Counted from the stretch's first letter, positions 45,347 through 55,434 are shown. The stretch: DNA of 64,000 nt from Aristaeella hokkaidonensis (GCF_018128945.1 NZ_CP068393.1:2728001-2792000); one strand, 5' to 3'. Made by a program: numbers and translations. The notes: generated by a model from the sequence alone, not told the origin.

Positions 45347-46258
45347 CTACTTCTTCTTCACCTTCGGCGTGACGCCGCGGATGGTGGCGCTGGGCACAGA
45401 GGCCTGTTTCATGAAGGCGCTGGGGCTGATGCCCACAATGTGCTTGAACTGCTTGGAGAAGTGGTAGGGATCCTGCATGCCGACTTCCACACCGGCCTGG
45501 CGGACGGAGCAGTTCTGGTCCCGCAGGAGTTCCTTGGCACGCTCCATCTTACAGTGGAGCACATAGCTGAGCGGCGGCATACCGACTTCCGCCACGAAGC
45601 GTTTGCGGAAGGTCTCCATGGGCATACGGGAGATGGCGGCCATATCAGCCAGGGAGAAGTTGTCCTTGTACTGGTTGGCGCGGAGCATGTCCACCACCTT
45701 GGCGATTTCGTGTGAGAGCATGGCGTCCATGGCCACGGGCTGTCCCCAGTGGGACGCGATCATACCGTAGAGCAGGTGCTGCAGCTGGTAAGTTGCATCG
45801 GCTGTACCGCTGTGGCGGACAATCACCTGTACGATCTGCTCCGCCAGATAAATCTGGCTGGGCAGGGCACCCTGACGAAGCGGCATGTGGAGCAGAGCTC
45901 CCATCTTGCGGACGACCATGGGACTCAGCGGCCCCTCCAGTGCGATCCACAGGCAGCGGGTATCCTCCTCCGTGGTGATTTCACAGCGCTTGTCGCCGCC
46001 GGGCAGGAAACAGGTGGAACCGGCGGACAGAGCCAGCTCATGGTTATCCCAGAAGAGGACGATATTTCCTTTTTCAACTGCCAGCCAGACCCACTGGTCA
46101 TGGGCATTGAGCGGCCAGGTCCCCTTTTCCAGCACGAAAGATCCGGCAGAGTGGATCCACGCACCGCTGGCCTGGGTAAGGCTTCCGGGCTTGTGATAGC
46201 CTTCCACCGCAAGGGCGGCAAGGTGATCCGGGATCTCCTTCAGTAGATAGGAACGCAT
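45347..46258 (-). CDS. AraC family transcriptional regulator
   Basis: A 303-residue regulator with an N-terminal cupin-like sensing domain (about 1-150; HDQWVWLAVEKGNIVLFWDN) and a C-terminal double helix-turn-helix of the AraC/XylS type (about 190-285; FSLADMAAISRMPMETFRKRF and GVEVGMQDPYHFSKQFK). The start at 46258 has AGGAGGAAATGCC before it. It is divergent from a glycosyltransferase gene; both promoters lie in the 138-bp gap and could share regulation. The ligand is unknown, probably a sugar. Confidence 0.92.
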   Translation of the reverse strand: MRSYLLKEIPDHLAALAVEGYHKPGSLTQASGAWIHSAGSFVLEKGTWPLNAHDQWVWLAVEKGNIVLFWDNHELALSAGSTCFLPGGDKRCEITTEEDTRCLWIALEGPLSPMVVRKMGALLHMPLRQGALPSQIYLAEQIVQVIVRHSGTADATYQLQHLLYGMIASHWGQPVAMDAMLSHEIAKVVDMLRANQYKDNFSLADMAAISRMPMETFRKRFVAEVGMPPLSYVLHCKMERAKELLRDQNCSVRQAGVEVGMQDPYHFSKQFKHIVGISPSAFMKQASVPSATIRGVTPKVKKK

Positions 46259-46305
46259 GGCATTTCCTCCTGAGAACTTTACCAAATATGACAAATTACG
46301 GAACA

Positions 46306-46334
46306 AGTATACAGCCGGCCAGAAGGTTTGTCAA
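46306..46334 (-). promoter_or_regulatory. promoter of the AraC-type gene
   Basis: On the minus strand TTGACA and TATACT with a 17-bp spacer. Confidence 0.8.
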
Positions 46335-46345
46335 TGCGCAGGAGT

Positions 46346-46375
46346 TTGAATTTCAAGACAATTTTGGCATATATT
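46346..46375 (+). promoter_or_regulatory. promoter of the glycosyltransferase gene
   Basis: TTGAAT and TATATT with an 18-bp spacer, 21 bp before the start; its -35 is 12 bp from the divergent AraC -35. Confidence 0.6.
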
Positions 46376-46396
46376 GCAGAAAACTGAGGAATGAGC

Positions 46397-48037
46397 ATGA
46401 ACGGGATTGAGAGAATTCGAAAATACCAGCAGAGCCATGGTACCGTTTATACACTGAAACGCCTGGGTCAGAAAGCAGCACAGCAGCTGCTGGGCAGTTA
46501 TGACCGACGGTGGATGCGGGAACGCGTATCGGCAGAAGAACTGAAGAAGCAGCGGGACAATCAGCCTTCTGCAGGGCTGATCAGCGTGGTGATTCCGGTT
46601 TACAATACAGATCCGGAAATGCTCAGTGATTTGCTTGAAAGCCTGGAAAGCCAGAGCTACCTGAACTTTGAGGTTGTGCTTTATAACGGGGCGAGTACAA
46701 GGGAGGAAACGCTGGCTGTACTGAAGGAAAAAAGTGAAAATGAACCCCGTTTCCGGGTAATTCATGGGAAAACTAATCGGGGAATCAGCGGAAACACGAA
46801 TGAGGCTGTGACATATGCGCGTGGAGAATATATTGCCCTGTGTGACCATGATGATCTGCTGACTCCGGACGCCCTGTGGAGGATGGCAGAATGCATTGTG
46901 GAGAAGTATCCGGATGTGATCTATTCCGATGAGAACCGGATTACCCAAAATGGCAGAAGGCATATGGATCCACATTATAAACCGGACTATTGTCCGGATA
47001 CCCTGATCAGCGACAATTATATGTGTCACCTGACTGTAATCCGCAAATTACTTCTGGAGGCAGTTGGTGGAATGCGGGCAGGTTTTGACGGGAGCCAGGA
47101 TCATGATCTTTTCCTACGGCTGACGGAAAAAACGGATAAAATCGAGCACCTTCCCTATATCCTGTACAGCTGGCGGGAAGTATTCAGCAGCAAGAGCCAT
47201 ACGGATCTGTATACCTGCCTTGAAAACGGATGCAGGGCAGCTGTGGAACATGAGGCAGTCCTTGGCCGGAAAGCAGACGCTATACCGGTAAACAAGGAAA
47301 TCCGCCTGTGGTATGAGATTCCGGAAGATGTTTCTGTTGAAGCGATCGTGCACGGGGACAGCGAAGAAGAATGCCAGGAATGCCTCGGGGAGCTGCAGTT
47401 CCGGACTGACTGGCCGAATCTGACCGGCAGCATTGTTGTTGCAGGAGAAACGGAACGGATTGCGCTCATCAACGAGGCAGCGCGGACCAGCAGTGCGGAT
47501 TACCTGCTGATCCTGGATGCGGGCGTTACAGAAATGAATCGATACTTCATCCGGGAGATGCTGATGTATGCCCAGCGGGATGATGTAGCCGGTGTGACAG
47601 GGGTACTGACGGACCGGAAAAAGCACATTACCCACGGCGGGTTTGCCCTGGGCATGGAGCATACGGTGCAGTGCATTAACGAAGGTATGTTTGTGACAGC
47701 CGGCGGCTGGCATGACATGATGAACAAGGTGCATAACGTCAGCGCAGTGAGCCTCTGCTGCCTGATGGTGAAGCGGGAAAACTGGCTGGACCTGGATGAG
47801 GGATACCGGGGCGGTCTGGCGGCGGCGGATCTGGGACTGCGGCAGAAACAAGGCGGGAAATGGTTTGTCTTTACGCCCCACGCGCAGGCGGTGAAGGAAC
47901 CCTGTTCATTGCTTTTGTCCGGTGATGAACGTGATCCGGAAGACATTGCCCGGTATGAGGAACGGTGGGGTAAAGACGTGTATGATCCCTGTTACAGCCG
48001 GCGGTTCGGCAGGAAAAAAGCAAACTATCAATTCTAA
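46397..48037 (+). CDS. glycosyltransferase family 2 protein
   Basis: A 546-residue protein with a GT-A glycosyltransferase domain (about 60-310): SVVIPVYNTDPEML at the nucleotide-binding start and CDHDDLL as the metal-binding DxD-type motif. The C-terminal 230 residues include a second, degenerate GT2-like region (LILDAGVTEMNRYFIREM and later). The ATG at 46397 is preferred because GAGGA lies six bases upstream; an ATG two codons earlier has no spacing. The stop codon is inside the first unit of a heptamer array. The role is probably transfer to a surface glycan. Confidence 0.88.
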   Translation: MNGIERIRKYQQSHGTVYTLKRLGQKAAQQLLGSYDRRWMRERVSAEELKKQRDNQPSAGLISVVIPVYNTDPEMLSDLLESLESQSYLNFEVVLYNGASTREETLAVLKEKSENEPRFRVIHGKTNRGISGNTNEAVTYARGEYIALCDHDDLLTPDALWRMAECIVEKYPDVIYSDENRITQNGRRHMDPHYKPDYCPDTLISDNYMCHLTVIRKLLLEAVGGMRAGFDGSQDHDLFLRLTEKTDKIEHLPYILYSWREVFSSKSHTDLYTCLENGCRAAVEHEAVLGRKADAIPVNKEIRLWYEIPEDVSVEAIVHGDSEEECQECLGELQFRTDWPNLTGSIVVAGETERIALINEAARTSSADYLLILDAGVTEMNRYFIREMLMYAQRDDVAGVTGVLTDRKKHITHGGFALGMEHTVQCINEGMFVTAGGWHDMMNKVHNVSAVSLCCLMVKRENWLDLDEGYRGGLAAADLGLRQKQGGKWFVFTPHAQAVKEPCSLLLSGDERDPEDIARYEERWGKDVYDPCYSRRFGRKKANYQF

Positions 48038-48070
48038 TTCAGAATTATGAATTCAGAATTCAGAATTATT
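48036..48070 (+). repeat. heptamer array AATTCAG, forward
   Basis: AATTCAG, AATTATG, AATTCAG, AATTCAG, AATTATT, starting inside the glycosyltransferase stop codon; paired with 48232-48262. Confidence 0.87.
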
Positions 48071-48075
48071 ACTTA

Positions 48076-48108
48076 ACGGAGTGTGCGATCACCACACACT
48101 CCGTTTTC
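48076..48108 (+). terminator. terminator of the glycosyltransferase gene
   Basis: Stem ACGGAGTGTG/CACACTCCGT with a nine-base loop, followed by TTTCTATT. The stem nearly equals those at 30507 and 50381. Confidence 0.82.
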
Positions 48109-48231
48109 TATTAAATAAAAAAGCGTTATCATCTTTACGCTGGAATTTCTCCACTCCCTTCGGTCGGTCGAAATGACATAACAGGCAATCGGGTTTACTC
48201 AATACGCCTGGGATAGGTGAGGAGTATAATC

Positions 48232-48262
48232 ATTATGAATTATGAATTGTGAATTATGAATT
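48232..48262 (-). repeat. heptamer array ATGAATT, reverse
   Basis: ATGAATT, ATGAATT, GTGAATT, ATGAATT, next to the rny terminator. Confidence 0.85.
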
Positions 48263-48263
48263 C

Positions 48264-48303
48264 AAAAAACCCCGTAAGAGCGAGGCTCTTACGGGGTTTT
48301 TTG
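48264..48303 (-). terminator. terminator of rny
   Basis: Perfect stem CCCCGTAAGAGC/GCTCTTACGGGG with loop GAG, flanked by A6 and T6. Confidence 0.93.
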
Positions 48304-48312
48304 TTTGTAATC

Positions 48313-49875
48313 TTACTTCGCGAATTCGGTGCTTCTGGTTTCGCGGATGACATTGACCCGGATCTGTCCCGGATATTCCATCTGTTCTTCAATGCGCTTG
48401 GCGATTTCCTTGGCCAGCACCTTGATGCCGTCGTCATTCACGTCTTCCGGCTTCACCATGATACGGACTTCACGGCCGCTCTGGATGGCGTAGCATTTAT
48501 CCACACCGCTGAAGCTGTTGGCGATCTCCTCCAGCTTCTCCAGACGCTTGATATAGTTCTCCAGACTCTCGCGGCGGGCACCGGGACGGGCAGCGGAAAT
48601 AGCGTCCGCAGCCTGCACCAGTACGGCTTCCACGGTCTGAGGTTCCACATCGTTGTGGTGGGCCATGATGCAGTGCACCACGTCCGCGTTCTCGTGATAC
48701 TTCCGGGCGAGTTCGGCGCCCAGGGTGACGTGGGTACCTTCGCTCTCATGGTCGACAGCCTTACCGATGTCATGCAGCAGACCTGCACGCTTGGCAAGCT
48801 GGACGTCCGCGCCGAGTTCGGCGGCCATCAGGCCGGCCAGATGGCTGACCTCGATGGAGTGCTTCAGGACGTTCTGGCCATAACTGGTGCGGTACCGCAA
48901 ACGGCCCAGCAGCTTGACCAGTTCATGATGGATACCATGCTGGTTGGTCTCGAATACGGCGTTTTCGCCGGCTTCCCGGATCTGGTTGTCCACTTCCTTC
49001 CGGGCTTTCTCGACCATTTCCTCGATACGCGCCGGATGGATCCGGCCGTCCATGATCAGCTTTTCCACCGCGATACGTGCCACTTCCCGGCGTACCGGGT
49101 CGAAAGCGGAAACAATCACGGCTTCGGGAGTATCGTCAATGATCAGATCCACACCCGTCGCGGTTTCCAGCGCGCGGATGTTGCGGCCTTCGCGGCCGAT
49201 GATCCGGCCCTTCATATCATCATTGGGCAGGTTGATGACGCTGACAGTGGTTTCAGCCACGTGATCGGCGGCACACTTCTGGATGGCCATGGCGATGATG
49301 TTGCGGGCTTTCTTTTCGCCCTCTTCCTTCGCCTGGGTTTCAATTTCACGTACCTGGGCGGCGGCGTCATGGAAGGCTTCCTTCTGGACCCGGTCGATCA
49401 CCAGCTGTTTGGCCGCTTCACGGTCCAGGCCGGCAATACGTTCCAGCTCGGTCAGCTGCTTGGCTTTCAGCTCTTCCAGTTCGGTTTCTTTCTTTGTCAG
49501 GTCAGCCAGTTTGTTGTTCAGGGTTTCTTCACGGGTTTCCAGGTTGCTGGCCTTCTTGTCCAGGGTTTCCTCACGCTGGATCAGGCGGCGTTCATTCTTC
49601 TGGATTTCGTTGCGGCGTTCCCGGATTTCCCGTTCATTTTCCGCACGTTCCCGGTCATTTTCTGCCTTTGCCTTCAGGATTTCTTCCTTGGCTTCCAGCA
49701 CTTTTTCCTTCTTGTAGTCTTCTGCCTTGCGGACGGCGTCATCATACAGACGCTTCGCGTAGTCTTCCGTCCGTTCAATTTTCTTTTCGGTGAAGTTCTT
49801 CCGGTAGGTATATCCGAGCAGACCGCAGATCACGCCCACAACCACGGCGATGACCGCGGCAATTACAGGACTCAT
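48313..49875 (-). CDS. rny: ribonuclease Y
   Basis: A 520-residue membrane-anchored endoribonuclease that starts mRNA decay. One N-terminal membrane helix (about 4-24) is followed by a long charged coiled coil (about 30-200), a KH domain ([15 protein letters not shown]) and an HD domain ([13 protein letters not shown]) with the metal-binding His-Asp pair, ending [20 protein letters not shown] precedes the ATG. It lies downstream of a strong terminator that ends a structured RNA, so either it has its own promoter or it is fed by read-through. Confidence 0.97.
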   Translation of the reverse strand: MSPVIAAVIAVVVGVICGLLGYTYRKNFTEKKIERTEDYAKRLYDDAVRKAEDYKKEKVLEAKEEILKAKAENDRERAENEREIRERRNEIQKNERRLIQREETLDKKASNLETREETLNNKLADLTKKETELEELKAKQLTELERIAGLDREAAKQLVIDRVQKEAFHDAAAQVREIETQAKEEGEKKARNIIAMAIQKCAADHVAETTVSVINLPNDDMKGRIIGREGRNIRALETATGVDLIIDDTPEAVIVSAFDPVRREVARIAVEKLIMDGRIHPARIEEMVEKARKEVDNQIREAGENAVFETNQHGIHHELVKLLGRLRYRTSYGQNVLKHSIEVSHLAGLMAAELGADVQLAKRAGLLHDIGKAVDHESEGTHVTLGAELARKYHENADVVHCIMAHHNDVEPQTVEAVLVQAADAISAARPGARRESLENYIKRLEKLEEIANSFSGVDKCYAIQSGREVRIMVKPEDVNDDGIKVLAKEIAKRIEEQMEYPGQIRVNVIRETRSTEFAK

Positions 49876-49955
49876 AAATTCCCTCCCCTTCTTTCAGAAT
49901 CTTATTATCATATTCAGATGCGCCGGAAAGCCCTTTCCATGCGCGTTTCGGCAAA

Positions 49956-49989
49956 CAAAAAACCGTACGAAAACAAACGCTTCGCACGG
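49956..49989 (-). terminator. terminator of the structured RNA upstream of rny
   Basis: Stem CCGTACGAAAA/CTTCGCACGG (one mismatch), followed on the minus strand by TTTTTTGTTTG. Confidence 0.85.
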
Positions 49990-50289
49990 CTGTATACTGC
50001 CTCGACCGAGGGATTTCCCGGTTCGTAACATATCTGTTCCGTAAATAGCGGCACAGGCTATAAAGCCTGCCGCGGTACGGAAGACTATGGGCGGATGCAA
50101 CCGTAAAGGTCATGGCAATCCAGGGGAAGGCCCAAACCTTTCCGATTGGCATGGCCTCTGACAGACACCGTCACTGACGGAATGAAGGCCCGCCCGAAAG
50201 AAAACAGATCGTGAGGACTACTCACGGTGATACATTTGGGGGATGCTCTATCGATAACAGCAGCGGATCAAAAATCCGCACAGCCGAAC
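49956..50289 (-). ncRNA. candidate structured RNA (unassigned; leader or free RNA)
   Basis: A gene-free stretch of about 330 nt on the minus strand between a near-perfect promoter and a strong terminator. It can form many hairpins: GCGGAT/ATCCGC (50263-50279), CGTGAG/CTCACG (50210-50226), a closing stem GGGCGG/CCGCCC (50089-50094 with 50190-50195) enclosing a long imperfect hairpin (50108-50156) and a small one (CCGTC/GACGG, 50168-50180), and GCGGCACAGGC/GCCTGCCGC (50048-50073). The enclosed arrangement of open bubble plus long arm resembles 6S RNA but is not a clear match. T-box, RNase P, tmRNA and SRP signatures were looked for and not found. Confidence 0.6.
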
Positions 50290-50295
50290 ATAATA

Positions 50296-50324
50296 ATATT
50301 ACAGGCTGTTCTGACAATTGTCAA
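50296..50324 (-). promoter_or_regulatory. promoter of the structured RNA
   Basis: On the minus strand TTGACA and TAATAT with a 17-bp spacer; the predicted start is near 50289. Confidence 0.8.
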
Positions 50325-50380
50325 GATTTTGAAAAATATGTGAAGGATCAGTGAAGCACTGCGGTTTCAACTTATAGAAA

Positions 50381-50409
50381 ACGGAGTGTGCTGTGACCGC
50401 ACACTCCGT
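50381..50409 (-). terminator. terminator of asnS
   Basis: Perfect 11-bp stem ACGGAGTGTGC/GCACACTCCGT with loop TGTGACC, followed on the minus strand by TTTCTAT. Confidence 0.88.
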
Positions 50410-50432
50410 CAGGTTTTCATAGATTTCTAAAA

Positions 50433-51812
<1,380 letters not shown>

Positions 51813-51835
51813 GTGTGAGTCCCTCCATTTTAGTT

Positions 51836-51870
51836 TATTATTCCGGGTGTTCAGAACGTCCGGAATAATG
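51836..51870 (-). other. hairpin in the asnS 5' leader
   Basis: ATTATTCCGG/CCGGAATAAT form a perfect 10-bp stem with an inner GTTC/GAAC pair, located between the promoter and the ribosome binding site. No T-box or terminator T-tract accompanies it. Confidence 0.55.
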
Positions 51871-51875
51871 CCGCA

Positions 51876-51904
51876 ATTCTATCACAAAACCCGTTGAAAT
51901 ACAA
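51876..51904 (-). promoter_or_regulatory. promoter of asnS
   Basis: On the minus strand TTGTAT and TAGAAT with a 17-bp spacer. Confidence 0.7.
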
Positions 51905-51910
51905 CAATAC

Positions 51911-51940
51911 TTGACTATAAGATATCAGTAGAAGTAAAAT
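51911..51940 (+). promoter_or_regulatory. promoter of the small exported protein gene
   Basis: TTGACT and TAAAAT with an 18-bp spacer; divergent from the asnS promoter. Confidence 0.65.
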
Positions 51941-52000
51941 GTACAGACCATGGAGGTTTATACCCTTCATGAGAAAAAGGAGGTTTCCGGTATCAGAAGC

Positions 52001-52816
52001 ATGAAGAAATTACTCGCATTTGCGTTACTTATGCTGATGTTTTCTGCACTGTACTGCGTTGCGGAAGCAGAAGAGATGAACGTGGCGACACAGACAGATC
52101 TGTCATGCCTGCACGTGAATACAAAGGAAATCATTTTTTTCTTTGACAGCCCTGCTTACACTTCTGTCAGTGCTACTTCTCACAAGGTTTACGGACCGGC
52201 TACTGTGCAGGTGGTTTGCCTGGATTGTGGGGAGATTCTTTCCGAGGAAACGGTGGATTATGCGGAGGAATTCCGTCCTCACAGCATGAAAAAGGGGCAG
52301 TGTGCCCTTTGCGGATATCGTGAAAAGAATCAGATGAGCCAGGAACAGCGGAAAGATGATCCCGGAGAACGGACTCTTTTTGCTCAGGAAGACACTGAAA
52401 TTGACGGCCTGCTGTTCCTGACCCTGTCCAGAGAGGATCTTGCGGCACTGAACAATTCCAATGTTACTACAGCCCTGATCCGGGGAAACAGCGGGAATGT
52501 TGCCATAGCTCTTGAAGTGAAAAAGGTGTTGACCCAGACATGGGAAGCTGAAGCAGATATATATCTGGAACTCGCGGAGCGGGAGGACGGCAGCTTTTTC
52601 GCAGCGGTCAACCTGGTTTCCAGATCCGGGGAGGAAATAGATCCTGACAGAGAAGGTATCAATCTGCGGTTCTACCGGGAGGCTTATGCAGATGTCAGGG
52701 TCTCCCTGGCGCCGGTGTCGAACGGAACGATCGTGGAAACAAAGGGCGTCTGGGATGAGCACGGATACTGGTCTGTCCAATACCAGGAAGAGGGAACATA
52801 TTTCATTCTACAGTAA
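52001..52816 (+). CDS. exported protein of unknown function with paired Cys motifs
   Basis: A 271-residue protein with a signal peptide (cleavage near CVAEAEE). A zinc-ribbon-like pair, CLDCGE and CALCGY, lies near residues 73 and 101; the remainder is a beta-rich domain without a recognised family. The start is chosen at the signal peptide Met; AAGGAGG lies 17 bases upstream, which is far, and an in-frame ATG at 51950 is an alternative that would put charged residues before the signal. Few neighbours give context. A divergent heptamer array follows the stop. Confidence 0.6.
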   Translation: MKKLLAFALLMLMFSALYCVAEAEEMNVATQTDLSCLHVNTKEIIFFFDSPAYTSVSATSHKVYGPATVQVVCLDCGEILSEETVDYAEEFRPHSMKKGQCALCGYREKNQMSQEQRKDDPGERTLFAQEDTEIDGLLFLTLSREDLAALNNSNVTTALIRGNSGNVAIALEVKKVLTQTWEAEADIYLELAEREDGSFFAAVNLVSRSGEEIDPDREGINLRFYREAYADVRVSLAPVSNGTIVETKGVWDEHGYWSVQYQEEGTYFILQ

Positions 52817-52830
52817 TGCGGAATGAAATC

Positions 52831-52865
52831 AATGCATAATGCATGATGCATAATGCACAATGAAA
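52831..52865 (+). repeat. divergent heptamer array AATGCAN, forward
   Basis: AATGCAT, AATGCAT, GATGCAT, AATGCAC, AATGAAA, starting 14 bp after a stop codon. It has the same period and AAT start as the AATTCAN arrays. Confidence 0.75.
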
Positions 52866-52928
52866 ATATGGCCGACTGCCAATGGATTACCTGCTTCGGG
52901 AAAGTCCAGGGCAGGGAAAGGTTGAGGC

Positions 52929-54935
52929 ATGAAAGCGTTAATCCTGAATTCCGGGCTCGGAAGTCGTATGGGTGCCCTGACCTCCGAGCATCCGAAATGT
53001 ATGACGGAGATTTCCTCCCGGCAAACGATTCTTTCCCGCCAACTGACGCAGATTGCAGATGCTGGAATTACAGAGGTTGTCATTACCACCGGGTATTATG
53101 ACGAGGTACTGGTGGATTACTGTAAATCACTGGATCTCCCCTTGAATTTTACGTATGTAAAGAACCTGATTTACGATAAAACAAATTATATTTATTCGAT
53201 TTACTGTGCAAGAGAGTATCTGCAAGATGACATTATTCTCATGCACGGTGATCTTGTTTTTGAGAACGAAGTCTTTGACAAAGTGTTGGCTTCCGAATCA
53301 TCCTGCATGACGGTTTCTTCCACCCTGCCCTTACCGGAAAAGGACTTCAAGGCCCAGATCCGGGACGGCATGGTGATGAAGGTGGGGGTAGATATCTTTG
53401 AGGATGCCTTGGAGGCGCAGGCCCTGTATAAACTGAATCGGGAAGATTGGAAGGTCTGGCTGGATGAGATTTCTGCGTTCTGTGAGGCGGGCAATACCAA
53501 AGTCTATGCTGAAAATGCCCTGAATGAGCTAAACGGTGCAGCAAACATTGCTGCGCTGGATGTAGGAGATCTGCTGTGTGCCGAAATTGACACTCCGGAA
53601 GACCTGGCAGTGGTTTCTGCCAGGCTGAAGAAAATTGAAAACCGCACGGTTTATATGTGTTTTGCCACGGACATTATTCACGGTGGACATATCGCGATTA
53701 TCCGGAAGGCTCGCAGACTGGGCAAGCTCATCATCGGCGTATTGTCTGATGAAGCGGTGGCTTCCTATAAACGGTTTCCGTTGCTGCCTGCAGTGGAACG
53801 GATGCGCCTGTTTGAGAACATCGCTGGGGTATCCCGGGTGGTGGAGCAGCGGACGCTCAGCTACCGGGAGAATCTGGAAAAGTATTATCCGGACATTGTA
53901 GTTCACGGTGACGACTGGTGTACAGGTTTCCAGAAACCAATCCGGGACGAAGTGGTATCTATCCTGGAATCCTACGGAGGAAAATTGGTAGAGTTCCCTT
54001 ACAGCCGGGATGAGAAGTATAAAGAGCTTCAACGCCGGGAACGGGCAGAACTGGCTATGCCGGATATCCGGAGGGGCAGGCTGAAGAGAGTCCTGGATAC
54101 CAAAGGACTGGTAACGGTCATGGAGGCCCATGACGGCCTGACTGGTCTGATCGTGGAAAACACTGTTGTACACGAAAACGGCGGAGCACATCAGTTCGAC
54201 GCCATGTGGGTTTCCTCCCTGTGTGATTCCACGGCCAAGGGCAAGCCGGATATCGAGCTGGTGGACATGACTTCCCGGTTCCGGACCATTGACGATATTA
54301 TGGAAGTGACCACGAAACCCATTATCTTTGACGGCGATACCGGCGGACTGACGGAGCATTTTGTGTATACCGTACGTACACTGGAACGTATGGGCGTGTC
54401 TATGATTATCATTGAGGACAAGACCGGACTGAAGAAGAATTCCCTTTTCGGAACGGAAGTTGTCCAGATGCAGGACAGTATCGAGAATTTCTCCGCAAAA
54501 ATCCGTGCTGGCAAGAAAGCCCAGCGGACGAAGGAGTTCATGATCTGCGCCCGGATCGAGAGCCTGATTCTGGAACGGGGCATGGAGGATGCGCTGACCC
54601 GCGCTTTTGCCTTTGCGGAAGCGGGTGCGGATGCCATCATGATCCACAGCCGGAAGAAGGATCCTTCCGAGATCCAGGAATTCATTGAAAAGTTCCGGGC
54701 CAAGGACAGTACGACGCCCATCGTGCTGGTTCCCACTTCTTTCAACTCTGTGACGGAGGAAGAATGGAAAGCGCGTGGTGCGAACATCATTATCTATGCC
54801 AATCAGCTGATGCGGGCGGAGGTTCCCGCCATGCAGAAAGCCGCGGAAACAATTCTGAAGAATCATCGTGCGGAAGAGTGCGACGCCATGCTGATGCCCT
54901 TCAAGGAGATCATCCGGCTGATTCCCGAAGAATAA
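52929..54935 (+). CDS. three-domain fusion: NTP transferase, cytidylyltransferase and PEP mutase
   Basis: A 668-residue protein. Domain 1 (1-235) is a LicC-like sugar/choline-phosphate nucleotidyltransferase (LNSGLGSRMG at 7-16, metal-site HGD at 106-108). Domain 2 (about 238-375) is a cytidylyltransferase with HGGH at 251-254 and later VVHGDDW. Domain 3 (about 385-668) is phosphoenolpyruvate mutase, with DGD at 468-470 and the diagnostic EDKTGLKKNS at 496-505. PEP mutase makes phosphonopyruvate, the entry to phosphonates; domains 2 and 3 have the order seen in fosfomycin enzyme Fom1. Decarboxylase and aminotransferase partners are not in the window. AAAGG seven bases upstream sets the start. 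It probably supplies a CMP-activated phosphonate for glycan decoration. Confidence 0.88.
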   Translation: MKALILNSGLGSRMGALTSEHPKCMTEISSRQTILSRQLTQIADAGITEVVITTGYYDEVLVDYCKSLDLPLNFTYVKNLIYDKTNYIYSIYCAREYLQDDIILMHGDLVFENEVFDKVLASESSCMTVSSTLPLPEKDFKAQIRDGMVMKVGVDIFEDALEAQALYKLNREDWKVWLDEISAFCEAGNTKVYAENALNELNGAANIAALDVGDLLCAEIDTPEDLAVVSARLKKIENRTVYMCFATDIIHGGHIAIIRKARRLGKLIIGVLSDEAVASYKRFPLLPAVERMRLFENIAGVSRVVEQRTLSYRENLEKYYPDIVVHGDDWCTGFQKPIRDEVVSILESYGGKLVEFPYSRDEKYKELQRRERAELAMPDIRRGRLKRVLDTKGLVTVMEAHDGLTGLIVENTVVHENGGAHQFDAMWVSSLCDSTAKGKPDIELVDMTSRFRTIDDIMEVTTKPIIFDGDTGGLTEHFVYTVRTLERMGVSMIIIEDKTGLKKNSLFGTEVVQMQDSIENFSAKIRAGKKAQRTKEFMICARIESLILERGMEDALTRAFAFAEAGADAIMIHSRKKDPSEIQEFIEKFRAKDSTTPIVLVPTSFNSVTEEEWKARGANIIIYANQLMRAEVPAMQKAAETILKNHRAEECDAMLMPFKEIIRLIPEE

Positions 54936-54960
54936 TCAAAGGTTATATGACAAAAAGAAA

Positions 54961-55006
54961 AACGCAGGGGAAAGAATCCAATCGGATACTTTTCCCTACG
55001 TTTTTT
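54961..55006 (+). terminator. terminator of the PEP mutase fusion gene
   Basis: AACGCAGGGGAAAG pairs with CTTTTCCCTACGTT with small mismatches, followed by a T-tract. Confidence 0.8.
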
Positions 55007-55112
55007 GGACCCTTTTCGTGATGAATCCCAAACGTGGAAGAATGGCAGATAAACATCCTGAAAACATTGATTTACATAGCGTTTGACGGAACAACCTATT
55101 ACCTTCTTTATG

Positions 55113-55141
55113 TTGACACAAAATAGATGCAAAGGTATAAT
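55113..55141 (+). promoter_or_regulatory. consensus promoter of the polysaccharide operon
   Basis: TTGACA and TATAAT, both perfect, with a 17-bp spacer. Confidence 0.88.
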
Positions 55142-55192
55142 TTACCATGTATAACTATGTTGATTCTTCTTGCTTCATGGTTTTTTTTCTGA

Positions 55193-55378
55193 AAGGGAAA
55201 AGGGTGTATCACAGGCAGACGCGGAAATGCTCACAGTGGCTTGCTGGAGTATGAAAACGTCGAACAGATAGATGTCTTCAGCGACGCGCTTATGCGAGCC
55301 GCACGGCGGAGCAGTCTGTTTTTTCCTTCAGATATAGAACCTGAAAAGGATGATGTATTTTTATTCGTAGTGCAGTGA
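55193..55378 (+). pseudogene. short open frame, possible gene remnant
   Basis: A 61-codon open stretch encoding GLLEYENVEQIDVF and ending FLFVVQ before TGA. No good start or ribosome binding site is visible (first candidate TTG at 55241). The base composition is more GC-rich than the neighbouring leader. It could be the 3' remnant of a lost gene; I recognise no family. Confidence 0.25.
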
Positions 55379-55434
55379 AACAATCATTAAAGAGGTGACA
55401 GTTTATCAGGCGTCTGAAGAAAACCATCTGGCCG

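Larger units (their letters stand above)
54936..55434. other. gap before the polysaccharide operon
   Basis: About 500 bp holding a terminator, a consensus promoter and a leader of nearly 290 nt. The leader contains two overlapping short open frames (from ATG at 55147, 35 codons; and 55193-55378) that I cannot assign. Confidence 0.5.

Noticed and set aside
4966..48262. CRISPR array as explanation for the heptamer repeats
   Set aside because: The period is 7 bp with no spacers and no cas genes nearby.
49956..50289. T-box, RNase P RNA, tmRNA or SRP RNA
   Set aside because: The expected conserved sequences (T-box GGTGG, RNase P GAGGAAAGTC, tmRNA ends, SRP GGAAGGAAGC) were not found.
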